Shown here piece by piece: positions 29,769 to 37,531 of a DNA stretch of 64,000 bases (its first letter is position 1; each line of letters starts with the position of its first letter). Below the pieces are notes generated by a model that had not been told where the DNA came from, did no database searches, and worked only from the letters and a program-made list of their open reading frames with translations. This stretch comes from Thermoflavifilum thermophilum (GTDB lineage Bacteria; Bacteroidota; Bacteroidia; Chitinophagales; Chitinophagaceae), in assembly GCF_900116565.1 (NCBI RefSeq), contig NZ_FPCJ01000001.1, positions 1,240,001 through 1,304,000 of the forward strand. Reading direction: 5' to 3'. The position numbers and the translations under genes are program-made.

Positions 29769-29951
29769 ATGATAAACCGATTGCTGCTTATCGCTCCCAA
29801 TGAATCTACCTTCTATAAGGTGGGAAATGATGTGGGGTATTACTTGGCTATCATCCTTATTGTGCTGTTGTTTATAGCGGTGATTGTTTGCCTGCGTTAT
29901 GTGGGCCAGGACAAATATCCTCCCCAGCCGCTGGAAGAAGAGCAGTCATGA
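29769..29951 (+). CDS. Small single-helix membrane protein
   Basis: A 60-aa frame after the tRNA. It has one strong transmembrane helix (YYLAIILIVLLFIAVIVCL) and a short charged C-terminal tail (QDKYPPQPLEEEQS). The composition is that of a genuine small membrane protein rather than a chance frame, but I do not recognise a family and no clear promoter or ribosome-binding site is visible. The 210 nt that follow hold an inverted repeat without a T-tract (29992-30010) and a strong terminator (30064-30102). Confidence 0.5.
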   Translation: MINRLLLIAPNESTFYKVGNDVGYYLAIILIVLLFIAVIVCLRYVGQDKYPPQPLEEEQS

Positions 29952-30063
29952 TGCGATGGCTTCCACTTATTGTTGTTTTTCAACCGATCAATATCGGGCA
30001 AAGCCCGATAAAAAAATATTCACTTAATACCTAACCGGCTGAACGGTATTTCTCTATCTTGTG

Positions 30064-30102
30064 ACACATATCCGGCGTTTCATGGGCGGATATGTGTTTT
30101 TT
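30064..30102 (+). terminator. Strong intrinsic terminator
   Basis: Perfect 11-bp stem 30064-30074 / 30087-30097 (ACACATATCCG with its complement), 12-nt loop, then TTTTT. It insulates the tRNA/small-protein unit from the accessory cassette that starts 60 nt later. Confidence 0.8.
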
Positions 30103-30114
30103 ATTTCATGATTT

Positions 30115-30153
30115 GTTAACCCCGCACCGGAGTGTTTTTCCGGTGTCCAAAAC
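30115..30153 (+). repeat. Leader element copy 1 (39 nt, hairpin), before the 767-aa gene
   Basis: It begins GTTAACCCCGCACCG and ends CCAAAAC. 34 of 39 positions match copy 2 at 33230-33268. It contains a perfect 6-bp hairpin, CACCGG (30125-30130) with CCGGTG (30140-30145), loop 9 nt. It ends exactly 8 nt before the ATG at 30162. The AT-rich sequence just upstream (ATATGTGTTTTTTATTT) also resembles that upstream of copy 2. Confidence 0.85.
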
Positions 30154-30161
30154 TTCTCGCC

Positions 30162-32465
30162 ATGTTCATTTCCATGCAGGGAAATTGGACGATTTCGGTC
30201 AAATCGATCAGCGCCTCTTTTCCCCAACGATTCAAGGTCAGCAGTGCCGATACCGGCAACGGCATATACGATGCCGCCGTTGGCATGAAGCCCGTACAGG
30301 TTACAGGTGAGCAATGGACCATCGCTATATTGAATGATCCGGGTACGGGTTTTCAGCTGTCGGAGACGCGACTGAAAACGCCCATATTACAGGGCGGTGA
30401 ATATCGATTCGATATTGAATCTAACGATGCCGGTGGTGATCAGGATTTCAACGATTTGATTCTTACCTGTTCTACGCCCGCTCTGATTGATGATTTTATC
30501 ATTTATGGCCATGTAACGCTGTACAGCGGAGATTGCCTTTTCAATCCCTGTTATCGCAACTGGCTGGTGATCGACACTTATCCTCAGCTGATCAAATTAC
30601 TTGACATACCGCATCTCAAGGAAATCATTAAACAATATTATCCCGAGCGCATTCCGCCGCTTCGCATCACGCCCAACCCTCCTGATCCGGCACCCGATTT
30701 TACACCTATGATGATTCATCTGGTGGAGGAATCGCAAATTCCTCCGCCCAAGGCTAATATTTTTCAACGCCGTTCGGAAGCCGTTTCGCCTAAAAAGGGC
30801 GAAGAGAAAAACGAAATGGCTTTATCACATTTTTCTTTTCAAAAACAGGTGACCGTTGCCAGCCAATCGTTTTCTGAAAATATACGCCCCGTCGTAACCT
30901 CCGAACGTATCCAGGTAGCTAAAATCATAGATCAGATCCGGTGGCATTGTACCACAGAACCCGGCAAACAGATCACCCTGAATTTTGAAGAATACGATCG
31001 TACCACTTCCGAGCTGGCCGGAGGAAATTATACCGGACTGGGCAACCGCACGACGCTGGGCAGTGCCGTTACCGATTCAAACGGAAATTATATCTTTCGA
31101 TTCAAACAAACCTTTTCGGAACTGATCAATGAAATCCTGCAGGACGTGGGTGCAGGAGAAAATGTGTTTGTCCAATGGCTTCCCGACATCATTGTCAAAA
31201 TCAAAGATACTTTCCATCCCTCGGTTACCTTGTTTGAAAGTGCACCGTATTACAATGTGGCCCATCTGAAAAGGATCGATTTCTGTTTGCCGGCTTCACT
31301 GATTCCGGTTACCGATTCCCTGTGTTTTAACGGCAATATGGTAGGAAGTCTGGGCAATATATTCATTGGAGGCAGCCAGAACACGTCGGGAAGTTTTTCC
31401 GTAGCAGCGTTAGATCGCAACGGGTATAATAATCACCTCCATGCCGATGGTGTGATTACCGTACACAATGCCATGGCAGGCTTCGGTGTGGATTGTGCCT
31501 GCTGGTCGGGAACGGTAGATGTGAAAGGCTGTCTGTTTAATTTACAGAGAAAGAAAGGCGATCCCATTGTTCGCTATTATACGATCCGCTTTATGAAGCC
31601 CGGCGGTTCCTGGCAATATGTAAATGAAACCTACCTCCATCCCCGATTTTCTAAACGGTTTATACCCCATTATCATGGTGACATGGTGGGGCCGTTCCCG
31701 ACCGATCTTCATGTTGACGGGGGCCCTCTGCAACATGTCCCAGCTTATATCAACATCCAGGCACGCACCTTTTTTGATGGGGAAGACTGGGAATTCACCA
31801 ATCTGGATCGGTATATGCAACTGCAAACGGGTATTTATGAAAATGGCAACCCGGGGACAGTTTATTTTCGCATAGACGGTTATGACGAGCAGGGTAAGCC
31901 TGTTCCGGGGGCCACCGACCTCATTGCTTTATTCATCAACAATAAGCCGCTCAATTTTGGCCTGGGCAGCATCGAATTTACTGATCCTTCGATAGAATAT
32001 ATTGCCTGTGGCCTGTATCGAATGACCAGCGCCCAGATGAATACCCCGCTGGAGATCCAATTCAAAGCCAGCGATGCCTGGGGATTTATTGACCATTATA
32101 CGCTTACCATTGGCAAATGCCCGAACTCCATTTCACTGGATATCACTTCCCCACCCTCACTGATCGGTACGGTTACCAATGGCATATTGGCCCATGGAGA
32201 AAATGCCGGGAATACCGACGCCCATTCACCTTCCTGTCCTGGTTACCGGGGTACCTTGCAGGATTTTGCGACCTCCGGCTATGTGAATGTGATCGTGCAA
32301 CCTTCGGCTTCCGAAGGGGGCTGGCTGCGACCCGAAGAATCTTATGTGGTTGTTTCAGGTAGTCTTGTGGCTGTCAAGAGGGAGACAAATGGATATAATT
32401 CGGGATATAGTTGTGCTTATTGTTATTACCATACCTTTTCCTTTGCCATTGAAAGAAAGGCGTGA
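30162..32465 (+). CDS. Large protein of unknown function, multi-domain beta-rich (cassette protein A)
   Basis: A 767-aa protein without signal peptide or membrane segments, so probably cytoplasmic or exported by an unknown route. I do not recognise a characterised family. Residues ~7-105 look like a beta-sandwich ending in DQDFNDLIL (93-101), a phrase seen in calcium-binding extracellular domains. Residues ~300-320 contain TDSNGNYIFRF, typical of transthyretin-like or carboxypeptidase-regulatory beta domains. Cysteine pairs occur in VDCACWSG and near the C-terminus in SCAYCYYH. I take the start at 30162 because it sits 8 nt after the leader element, as in the sister gene at 33277. The DUF1360 gene follows after 6 nt. 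Confidence 0.85.
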   Translation: MFISMQGNWTISVKSISASFPQRFKVSSADTGNGIYDAAVGMKPVQVTGEQWTIAILNDPGTGFQLSETRLKTPILQGGEYRFDIESNDAGGDQDFNDLILTCSTPALIDDFIIYGHVTLYSGDCLFNPCYRNWLVIDTYPQLIKLLDIPHLKEIIKQYYPERIPPLRITPNPPDPAPDFTPMMIHLVEESQIPPPKANIFQRRSEAVSPKKGEEKNEMALSHFSFQKQVTVASQSFSENIRPVVTSERIQVAKIIDQIRWHCTTEPGKQITLNFEEYDRTTSELAGGNYTGLGNRTTLGSAVTDSNGNYIFRFKQTFSELINEILQDVGAGENVFVQWLPDIIVKIKDTFHPSVTLFESAPYYNVAHLKRIDFCLPASLIPVTDSLCFNGNMVGSLGNIFIGGSQNTSGSFSVAALDRNGYNNHLHADGVITVHNAMAGFGVDCACWSGTVDVKGCLFNLQRKKGDPIVRYYTIRFMKPGGSWQYVNETYLHPRFSKRFIPHYHGDMVGPFPTDLHVDGGPLQHVPAYINIQARTFFDGEDWEFTNLDRYMQLQTGIYENGNPGTVYFRIDGYDEQGKPVPGATDLIALFINNKPLNFGLGSIEFTDPSIEYIACGLYRMTSAQMNTPLEIQFKASDAWGFIDHYTLTIGKCPNSISLDITSPPSLIGTVTNGILAHGENAGNTDAHSPSCPGYRGTLQDFATSGYVNVIVQPSASEGGWLRPEESYVVVSGSLVAVKRETNGYNSGYSCAYCYYHTFSFAIERKA

Positions 32466-32471
32466 CCAACC

Positions 32472-32762
32472 ATGCAGGCGTTTCTGTTTGGCATCACAAG
32501 TCTGGCGGTATGGCGTATCACCCATTTACTGGCGAAAGAAGATGGCCCTTGGGATATGATCTTTAAATTACGCAAACAACTCGGACAAGGCTTCTGGGGA
32601 AGTCTGCTCGATTGTTTCTATTGCCTGAGCATCTGGGTGGCGCTGCCTTTTGCATGGGGAGAAGGCTCAACCGTGAAAGAAAAACTATTGTGGTGGCTGG
32701 CTTTATCGGGGGCGGCTTGTTTGCTGGAAAAGGTTACTAACAGATTTGAAAAAGAAACCTAA
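32472..32762 (+). CDS. DUF1360 family membrane protein
   Basis: A 96-aa protein with two or three hydrophobic segments (QAFLFGITSLAVWRITHLLA; the part around IWVALPFAW; LLWWLALSGAACLLEKV) and the family hallmark DCFYCLSIW in the middle. DUF1360 proteins occur in Bacillus (for example YngL) and many other phyla; their function is unknown. Here the gene starts 6 nt after protein A, so the two are surely co-transcribed. The link between a DUF1360 protein and the MPCCG protein downstream looks deliberate. Confidence 0.85.
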   Translation: MQAFLFGITSLAVWRITHLLAKEDGPWDMIFKLRKQLGQGFWGSLLDCFYCLSIWVALPFAWGEGSTVKEKLLWWLALSGAACLLEKVTNRFEKET

Positions 32763-32790
32763 AATATTATTCATCTTAAACCCTGATCAA

Positions 32791-33054
32791 ATGCCATGTT
32801 GTGGTCGGAAAAGACAGGCCTTAACAAGCAGTCGGTCATCCAATCAGGCAGCCATCGATGAGCAGGCTGCAGCTTCCGGCTATAGTCGGCCGAACATTGT
32901 TTTCCGATATGAAGGACAGATGGCGGCTATTTTTATCGGCGCGGTAACCGGAAAAAAGTATCGCTTTCGTTTCAGGGGCGACACCCAGATGATAGATTCC
33001 CGGGATGCATCTGCCATGTCGGGTGAGCCTTTGTTGCGGGTTATCTTTTCTTGA
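32791..33054 (+). CDS. Small MPCCG-start protein (cassette protein)
   Basis: An 87-aa protein that begins MPCCGRKRQAL and ends in a small beta domain (PNIVFRYEGQMAAIFIGAVT, then KKYRFRFRGDTQMIDSRDAS). There is no signal peptide. From memory, similar small proteins starting MPCCG with an F-x-Y-x-G strand and a late D-x-R-D phrase occur in other phyla, but the function is unknown to me. The start used is 28 nt after the DUF1360 stop; an in-frame ATG at 32746 would overlap DUF1360 and add a hydrophobic stretch before MPCCG, which looks less natural. The following 175 nt up to leader copy 2 hold no gene. Confidence 0.75.
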   Translation: MPCCGRKRQALTSSRSSNQAAIDEQAAASGYSRPNIVFRYEGQMAAIFIGAVTGKKYRFRFRGDTQMIDSRDASAMSGEPLLRVIFS

Positions 33055-33229
33055 AAGGCGCCATCGGCAAGGCGAAAGCCAGGCTATGCTGCACGTAAGC
33101 CATGTTTCTGGTATTAGGATAAACAATGACGCATGAGGCTTGTTCTTTGAATCAGGTCGAAAGCAAAAACAGCCCTTGTTTTCTCTGTGCAGAACAAGCA
33201 GCAGCAAGATATGTTTTATCCATTTATTC

Positions 33230-33268
33230 GTTAACCCCGCACCGAGATGCTTTTCCGGTGTACAAAAC
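33230..33268 (+). repeat. Leader element copy 2 (39 nt, hairpin), before the 443-aa gene
   Basis: Same element as at 30115-30153, with differences at positions 16, 17, 18, 21 and 33 only. The stem CACCG/CGGTG (33240-33244 with 33256-33260) is kept as 5 bp; four of the five changes fall at the top of the stem or in the loop. It ends exactly 8 nt before the ATG at 33277. Confidence 0.85.
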
Positions 33269-33276
33269 GTTTCACT

Positions 33277-34608
33277 ATGCCCCAACAAAAAAAGCAAAAA
33301 GCAGTTCCTGACGTACAGGCCAGCGAAGCAAGCATTCCCTGCGTACCCGAGCTGCTGAAAGACGATCATTGCGATGTCTTTCATTTCAAACGCATCCTCA
33401 CCTATCCGGTGAGTTTCACCATTCGCGATCAGCGCATGAGTTTGATAGCGGAGGTGATTTTGCATTTCCGATTTCGGCGATGCACCTTGGGATTAACCCT
33501 GGGTGATCCGGTGTATTCTACCACCCTGTTGCCGGGCGAAAAGGTCAGGCTGGCTACCACCGATCGGCGCAGCCGGTTTACATTTGATAGCGAAAGCAAG
33601 CTTAGCTATCGGAGCGAACAGATAGCAGAAGAGCAGTATTACATGACGGCGTTCCAGCATTACCTGGCCGACGGGGCCAACAGTCAGTCGGGCAAGGTGT
33701 CTGACAGCAACAGCAGCGACTGGAATTTTCATGGCGATGCCCATGGCAGTGTGGGTTTAGGTCTGTTTGGCGGCTCGGCTGATGCCAGTACCAATGCCAA
33801 TGGTTCGCACAACAGCAGCTCGGTGCTCGATTATTTGCATGAGCAGCGCTCGCATGCACAGGCATCGGCCACGCAGGCGGTGGGTGAAACGCATAAGGCG
33901 CATTCCATTTCGGTGGGAGAAGTATCTACACGAACCCACACCGAAGGCGAGTCGGAAGACCATTTTGAGGCAGCTTCACGTGAATTCTCGAATCCCAATC
34001 GTTGCCATGCCGTCACCTTTATTTTTTACCGGCTTAATAAAAAGCAACGGGTGGAATATGAGCTGGAAGCCATCGAACGCCGGATTAAAGATCCTGCTGC
34101 GCCCGTGCGCCGGCCTTTCACGCCGGTAGTAGCCAAATCGGCTATCGCCTTTGTGCCTCAGGATGTAGCTGCCACACAGAAAAAAGTGGTCACCGACGGC
34201 GAATTGCTTACGGCCAGCTCGGGCGCATCACAAGCCACTCCTTTGCTACGGTTCAATGCTTTTGCGCAGGCGCCGACAGCCGAAGGTACGAGTCATCCCA
34301 TCGCCCCCGACATCCGCAAAGCCGCTCTCGAAGTGGTGGATAAGGAATTGCTCGCCCAGGGATTGCTTGGACCGAACCGATTGGTATCACCCGAATTGCA
34401 AAAACAAATCCGCTTCGAAGCCACCTTTTCCTTGCCTACGGCCGGCATCATCGTGAAAGGCTCCATGGACGAATGCGATATCTGTGAACCACTGGCCAAA
34501 GAACGGATGCAACTGGAAAACGACCTGTTGAGGCGGCAGATTGAGTTATTGGAAAAATCACAGGAATATCGCTGCTGCCCACCTCCGCCAGCACAGAACC
34601 CTTCATAA
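33277..34608 (+). CDS. Protein of unknown function with Gly/Ser/His-rich centre and coiled-coil end (cassette protein B)
   Basis: A 443-aa protein without signal peptide. Residues ~35-110 form a beta-rich region (LGLTLGDPVYSTTLLPGEKV). Residues ~132-215 are low complexity, rich in Gly, Ser, Asn, Ala and His (for example GSVGLGLFGGSADASTNANG). Residues ~233-270 (EFSNPNRCHAVTFIFYRLNK) look like a structured core. The C-terminus holds a short coiled coil (ERMQLENDLLRRQIELLEK) after the pair CDIC, followed by RCCPPPP. The composition suggests a structural or scaffold protein. It shares its leader with protein A, which supports both the start used here and a common regulation. I do not recognise a named family. 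Confidence 0.83.
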   Translation: MPQQKKQKAVPDVQASEASIPCVPELLKDDHCDVFHFKRILTYPVSFTIRDQRMSLIAEVILHFRFRRCTLGLTLGDPVYSTTLLPGEKVRLATTDRRSRFTFDSESKLSYRSEQIAEEQYYMTAFQHYLADGANSQSGKVSDSNSSDWNFHGDAHGSVGLGLFGGSADASTNANGSHNSSSVLDYLHEQRSHAQASATQAVGETHKAHSISVGEVSTRTHTEGESEDHFEAASREFSNPNRCHAVTFIFYRLNKKQRVEYELEAIERRIKDPAAPVRRPFTPVVAKSAIAFVPQDVAATQKKVVTDGELLTASSGASQATPLLRFNAFAQAPTAEGTSHPIAPDIRKAALEVVDKELLAQGLLGPNRLVSPELQKQIRFEATFSLPTAGIIVKGSMDECDICEPLAKERMQLENDLLRRQIELLEKSQEYRCCPPPPAQNPS

Positions 34609-34723
34609 TCCATTCCGGGATGGTGAATGCGGTAAACCAGAGCATAGGTTATCGTTCCGCAGTTCATCATCCCGATTCATCATGGATCTATTCTATCCTT
34701 TTGTTCACCTAAAAACAATACCC

Positions 34724-35299
34724 ATGAAACGCAAATGGATTTTCAAGAGCCTGGGATTCTTGCTGATCGTGTATTTAAGTGGCTGTTGCAAGCCCGAACT
34801 GATTGGCAGTGTACCCAATATGCTACGCCCGCAACAAACCAATAACTGGTGCTGGGCGGCCACCACCCAGATGCTGGCCCAGCATTTCGACATCTCGGTT
34901 AACCAATGTGATCTGGCCAACCATCGTTTCGGACGAACCGACTGTTGCACAGGCGATTGTCCGAAAACCGATTCCTGTAACCGGCCGGGATGGCCCGAGC
35001 TTGATTACGTGGGCCTGAGTTTCAAAGAAAGCGCTACGGCCCTGAGCTGGGAAAACCTGCAACGGCAGATTTATTGCAGCAAAAAGCCCATGGGATATGC
35101 CTATGGCACGCCCGGTGTGGTGGGCCATGTGCTGGTCATCAAAGGATATGTCACCGTAGGCAATACCCATTATCTGGTATTGAATGATCCCTGGTCGCCC
35201 TGCAATGGCAGCGAACGACTCATCACCTATGCGGAATATGCAGATCCTGCCGGAACGGCCACGCATTGGGATACTTTTTATGATTTAGCCAAGAAATAA
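34724..35299 (+). CDS. Papain/C39-like cysteine protease, lipoprotein
   Basis: A 191-aa lipoprotein: signal helix then lipobox LSGC (Cys21). The catalytic set of papain-like C39/AvrRpt2-type proteases is visible: oxyanion Gln in RPQQTNNWCWAA, nucleophile Cys43, His135 in VGHVLVIKG, and Asn154 in YLVLNDPW. Extra cysteines (CDLANHRFG, DCCTGDCP, DSCNRP) probably form disulfides outside the cytoplasm. An earlier in-frame ATG at 34683 is less likely because it spoils the signal peptide. It is 115 nt downstream of protein B and 23 nt upstream of a second lipoprotein. The substrate is unknown; a cassette protein is an attractive but untested idea. Confidence 0.82.
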   Translation: MKRKWIFKSLGFLLIVYLSGCCKPELIGSVPNMLRPQQTNNWCWAATTQMLAQHFDISVNQCDLANHRFGRTDCCTGDCPKTDSCNRPGWPELDYVGLSFKESATALSWENLQRQIYCSKKPMGYAYGTPGVVGHVLVIKGYVTVGNTHYLVLNDPWSPCNGSERLITYAEYADPAGTATHWDTFYDLAKK

Positions 35300-35322
35300 G
35301 TCTCATCTCAAACTTGTATGAC

Positions 35323-36063
35323 ATGAAACACGTAAAAAATATGATTTACCGATGGGGATTATGCCTGTTGCCTGTCTTATCGGCATGCAATCCCTCCTCA
35401 TCTCCCGCTTCCGAGCCCGGCCAGCAGACACCCGATACATCATCGCCAGGTTTTTCTTCTCCCCAGGAAGCAGCTGCCCAGGGTCAAAAGGACCTTCTCG
35501 CTATCCTGCGGATGCATTCCGGCGATACATATGGCATTACCGATACCACCTTGCTAGCGAAAGCCGTTCCCGGCAACCCCGTGATGCATTATGTGCTCGA
35601 CTTCCAACGTTTATTACAGATCGACTCGGCAAATAGTCTCTCGGATTTTCCGAAAGAGGAGGCTAATACCATTGTGCCGCTGGTAACCGATGGGCAGCTG
35701 GTCACCATAGTTGAGCTCAGCCATCAGGATCAACAATGGAAGGTGGCTGCGCTTGCCGGGAAAGCGCTGACCGACGACCTTCAGGTGATTTATCAGATCA
35801 TGCCCCGCTATGCTGGTATCGGACAGGGTGCACAGATACAATTGATTGAAGTGCCCAACCTGCAAGCCAAGCTTTTTGTGGTGCGTGCGAACCCGCAGGG
35901 CGAACGATTGGGCCCGCAGGAATGGGTATTTGCTCGCTATGCCGGATTTTCACTACGAGAACCCGTGCCGGTATCAACCCTGATGTCGGTTTTGCATCGG
36001 GATGCGGTGCAGTTTCAACGGGAATATGGAGAGCAGCTTAAGAAGCAAAAATTAACGGAATAG
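35323..36063 (+). CDS. Lipoprotein of unknown function (partner of the papain-like protease)
   Basis: A 246-aa lipoprotein: MKHVKNMIYRWGLCLLPVLS, then lipobox LSAC (Cys22) and a flexible Ser/Pro-rich linker. The mature part is a soluble alpha/beta domain (QKDLLAILRMHSGDTYG near residue 60; LVTIVELSHQDQQWKVAAL near 130; ENVFARYAG-like strand near 205). I do not recognise a family. The 23-nt spacing after the protease suggests one transcript and a shared periplasmic job. It is the last gene of the accessory block; dnaN has its own promoter box 80 nt later. Confidence 0.75.
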   Translation: MKHVKNMIYRWGLCLLPVLSACNPSSSPASEPGQQTPDTSSPGFSSPQEAAAQGQKDLLAILRMHSGDTYGITDTTLLAKAVPGNPVMHYVLDFQRLLQIDSANSLSDFPKEEANTIVPLVTDGQLVTIVELSHQDQQWKVAALAGKALTDDLQVIYQIMPRYAGIGQGAQIQLIEVPNLQAKLFVVRANPQGERLGPQEWVFARYAGFSLREPVPVSTLMSVLHRDAVQFQREYGEQLKKQKLTE

Positions 36064-36144
36064 GCCAGTTCACAGATGGAGGGGAAGAGCAAGATTCTTT
36101 CATGCGGTATCCGTTTTTGCATGTACGCTTGATGCAATAATTTC

Positions 36145-36152
36145 TATATTTG
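36145..36152 (+). promoter_or_regulatory. TAnnTTTG -7 box upstream of dnaN
   Basis: TATATTTG, 70 nt before the dnaN ATG and downstream of the last cassette gene, so dnaN is transcribed separately. Confidence 0.45.
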
Positions 36153-36222
36153 CTCACCGGCTCTTTTGCGAGCGGAGCAGATAGTAATCATCATCCATTT
36201 TTGATATACAAACCGGAACCGC

Positions 36223-37398
36223 ATGAAGTTCATTGTTTCCTCTCATGCTTTGTTTAAGCATTTGCAGCTGATTTACGGGGTAGTAGGCACCAATGCCTCT
36301 TTGCCCGTGCTGGAAGATTTTTTCCTGCAAATCCTGCCTGCCGGCAGGCAAGGTTCAAAGGAGGGTCGCCTTACGGCTGCCGCTACGGATCTGGAAACAT
36401 CTTTGAAAATCAACATCCCTGTAGAGTCCAATCAGGCAGGTGAAATATGCATTCCGGCCAAGGTATTGATGGAAATCCTGAAAAATCTGCCCGATCAGCC
36501 GCTGACTTTTCACGTGCATCCCGATACCGGTGTGGTGGAAATCATTTCAGACAACGGCCGATATAAAATCATGGGAGAAAAAGCAGAAAACTTTCCCCGT
36601 GAACCGAAGCCTGATTCTGTAGAACAAACTTTTTCCCTTTCCGGCAAAACTTTACTCACAGCTATTCAGAAAGGCATATTTGCCATCAGTACCAATGATA
36701 TGCGGCCTGCCATGACCGGTATGCTGTTTGAACTGGATGCTGACGGAGCTACTTTTGTGGCTACAGATTCTCACCGCCTGGTAAAATACGTGAAAAAAGG
36801 GGGGCTTGCAGAAGGTGCATCCACTCTGGCCGCGGGCAAACCGGTTAGTTTTATCGTACCCAGAAAGCCGCTTAACCTGTTGAAAGGGTTGTTCGACGAC
36901 GAGGTCACCATCCAGGCCTCATTAAGCAAAAGCCACCTGTTCTTGCAGACAGATGCCATGGAAATTGCCTGCCGGTTGATTGATGCACGGTTCCCGGACT
37001 ATCGGGTGGTCATTCCGGTGGATAGTCCCTATCATCTGGTGATTTCCCGTACGGATCTGCAACAGGCCCTGCGAAGAATCAGTGTGTTTGCCAACAAGGC
37101 TACCAATCAGGTGATTTTCACCCTACAGGGGAGTACTTTGGAATTATCGGCTCAGGATATTGATTATTCTTTTGAGGGGAGTGAACGCCTCAGTTGCCAG
37201 TATGAAGGCGAGGATATGCGCATTTCCTTCAATGCCCGTTTCCTGCTGGAAATGTTGGCCGTCATAGATGCCGATGAGGTTCGATTTGACCTGTCAACCC
37301 CTTCCCGGGCAGCTATTCTGCAACCGGCATCTCAGGCTGAGGATGAAGATTTGCTGATGCTCATCATGCCATTGATGATTACGGAACCTGTAGCTTAA
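36223..37398 (+). CDS. dnaN: DNA polymerase III beta subunit (sliding clamp)
   Basis: The replicative sliding clamp. The 391-aa protein has the three-fold clamp repeats; landmarks are MKFIVSSHALFKHLQLIYGV, the segment TDLETSLKINIPV, ATDSHRLVKYVKK near residue 180, and the C-terminal LLMLIMPLMI that takes the place of the usual M-P-M-R/L ending. It is somewhat longer than usual because of an insert of about eight residues (LPAGRQGS, residues 38-45) between the first strand pair, encoded by a palindromic repeat. The insert lies in a loop, is in frame, and should be tolerated. dnaN is not next to dnaA here. Confidence 0.96.
   Translation: MKFIVSSHALFKHLQLIYGVVGTNASLPVLEDFFLQILPAGRQGSKEGRLTAAATDLETSLKINIPVESNQAGEICIPAKVLMEILKNLPDQPLTFHVHPDTGVVEIISDNGRYKIMGEKAENFPREPKPDSVEQTFSLSGKTLLTAIQKGIFAISTNDMRPAMTGMLFELDADGATFVATDSHRLVKYVKKGGLAEGASTLAAGKPVSFIVPRKPLNLLKGLFDDEVTIQASLSKSHLFLQTDAMEIACRLIDARFPDYRVVIPVDSPYHLVISRTDLQQALRRISVFANKATNQVIFTLQGSTLELSAQDIDYSFEGSERLSCQYEGEDMRISFNARFLLEMLAVIDADEVRFDLSTPSRAAILQPASQAEDEDLLMLIMPLMITEPVA
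36335..36350. repeat. 16-nt perfect palindrome inside dnaN (PAGRQ-type repeat)
   Basis: TGCCTGCCGGCAGGCA, self-complementary over all 16 nt, encodes the centre of the LPAGRQG insert in the clamp. I saw no second copy in the window. From memory, GC-rich palindromes of this type recur in Bacteroidota genomes, including inside genes; that needs a genome-wide count. Confidence 0.7.
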
Positions 37399-37531
37399 TC
37401 TTCCATCCTGGGCTGCACAAGCAGCTTTTACCTGATGAAAGTTGCATTTCATGGCCGACTCAATCGGGTTATTGGAAAGGGTCGGTTAAGGATTTAAATG
37501 CATTTCAATAGAAAAGCCGAACGATTCCAGC

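Noticed and set aside
29992-30010. 8-bp perfect inverted repeat TATCGGGC/GCCCGATA downstream of the small membrane protein
   Set aside because: Not followed by a T-tract on the plus strand (it runs into As), and nothing on the minus strand needs terminating here. The real terminator is at 30064-30102.
30054-33465. Two antisense reading frames (near 30054-30314 and 32836-33465) that share a peptide like TPEKH-x-GAGLTN
   Set aside because: The shared peptide is only the reverse translation of the duplicated 39-nt leader; the rest of the frames is unrelated and lies opposite real genes or intergenic sequence.
29641-36063. tRNA gene followed by an accessory block, as in an integrated element
   Set aside because: No integrase and no duplicated tRNA 3' end were found downstream; a terminator separates the tRNA from the block.
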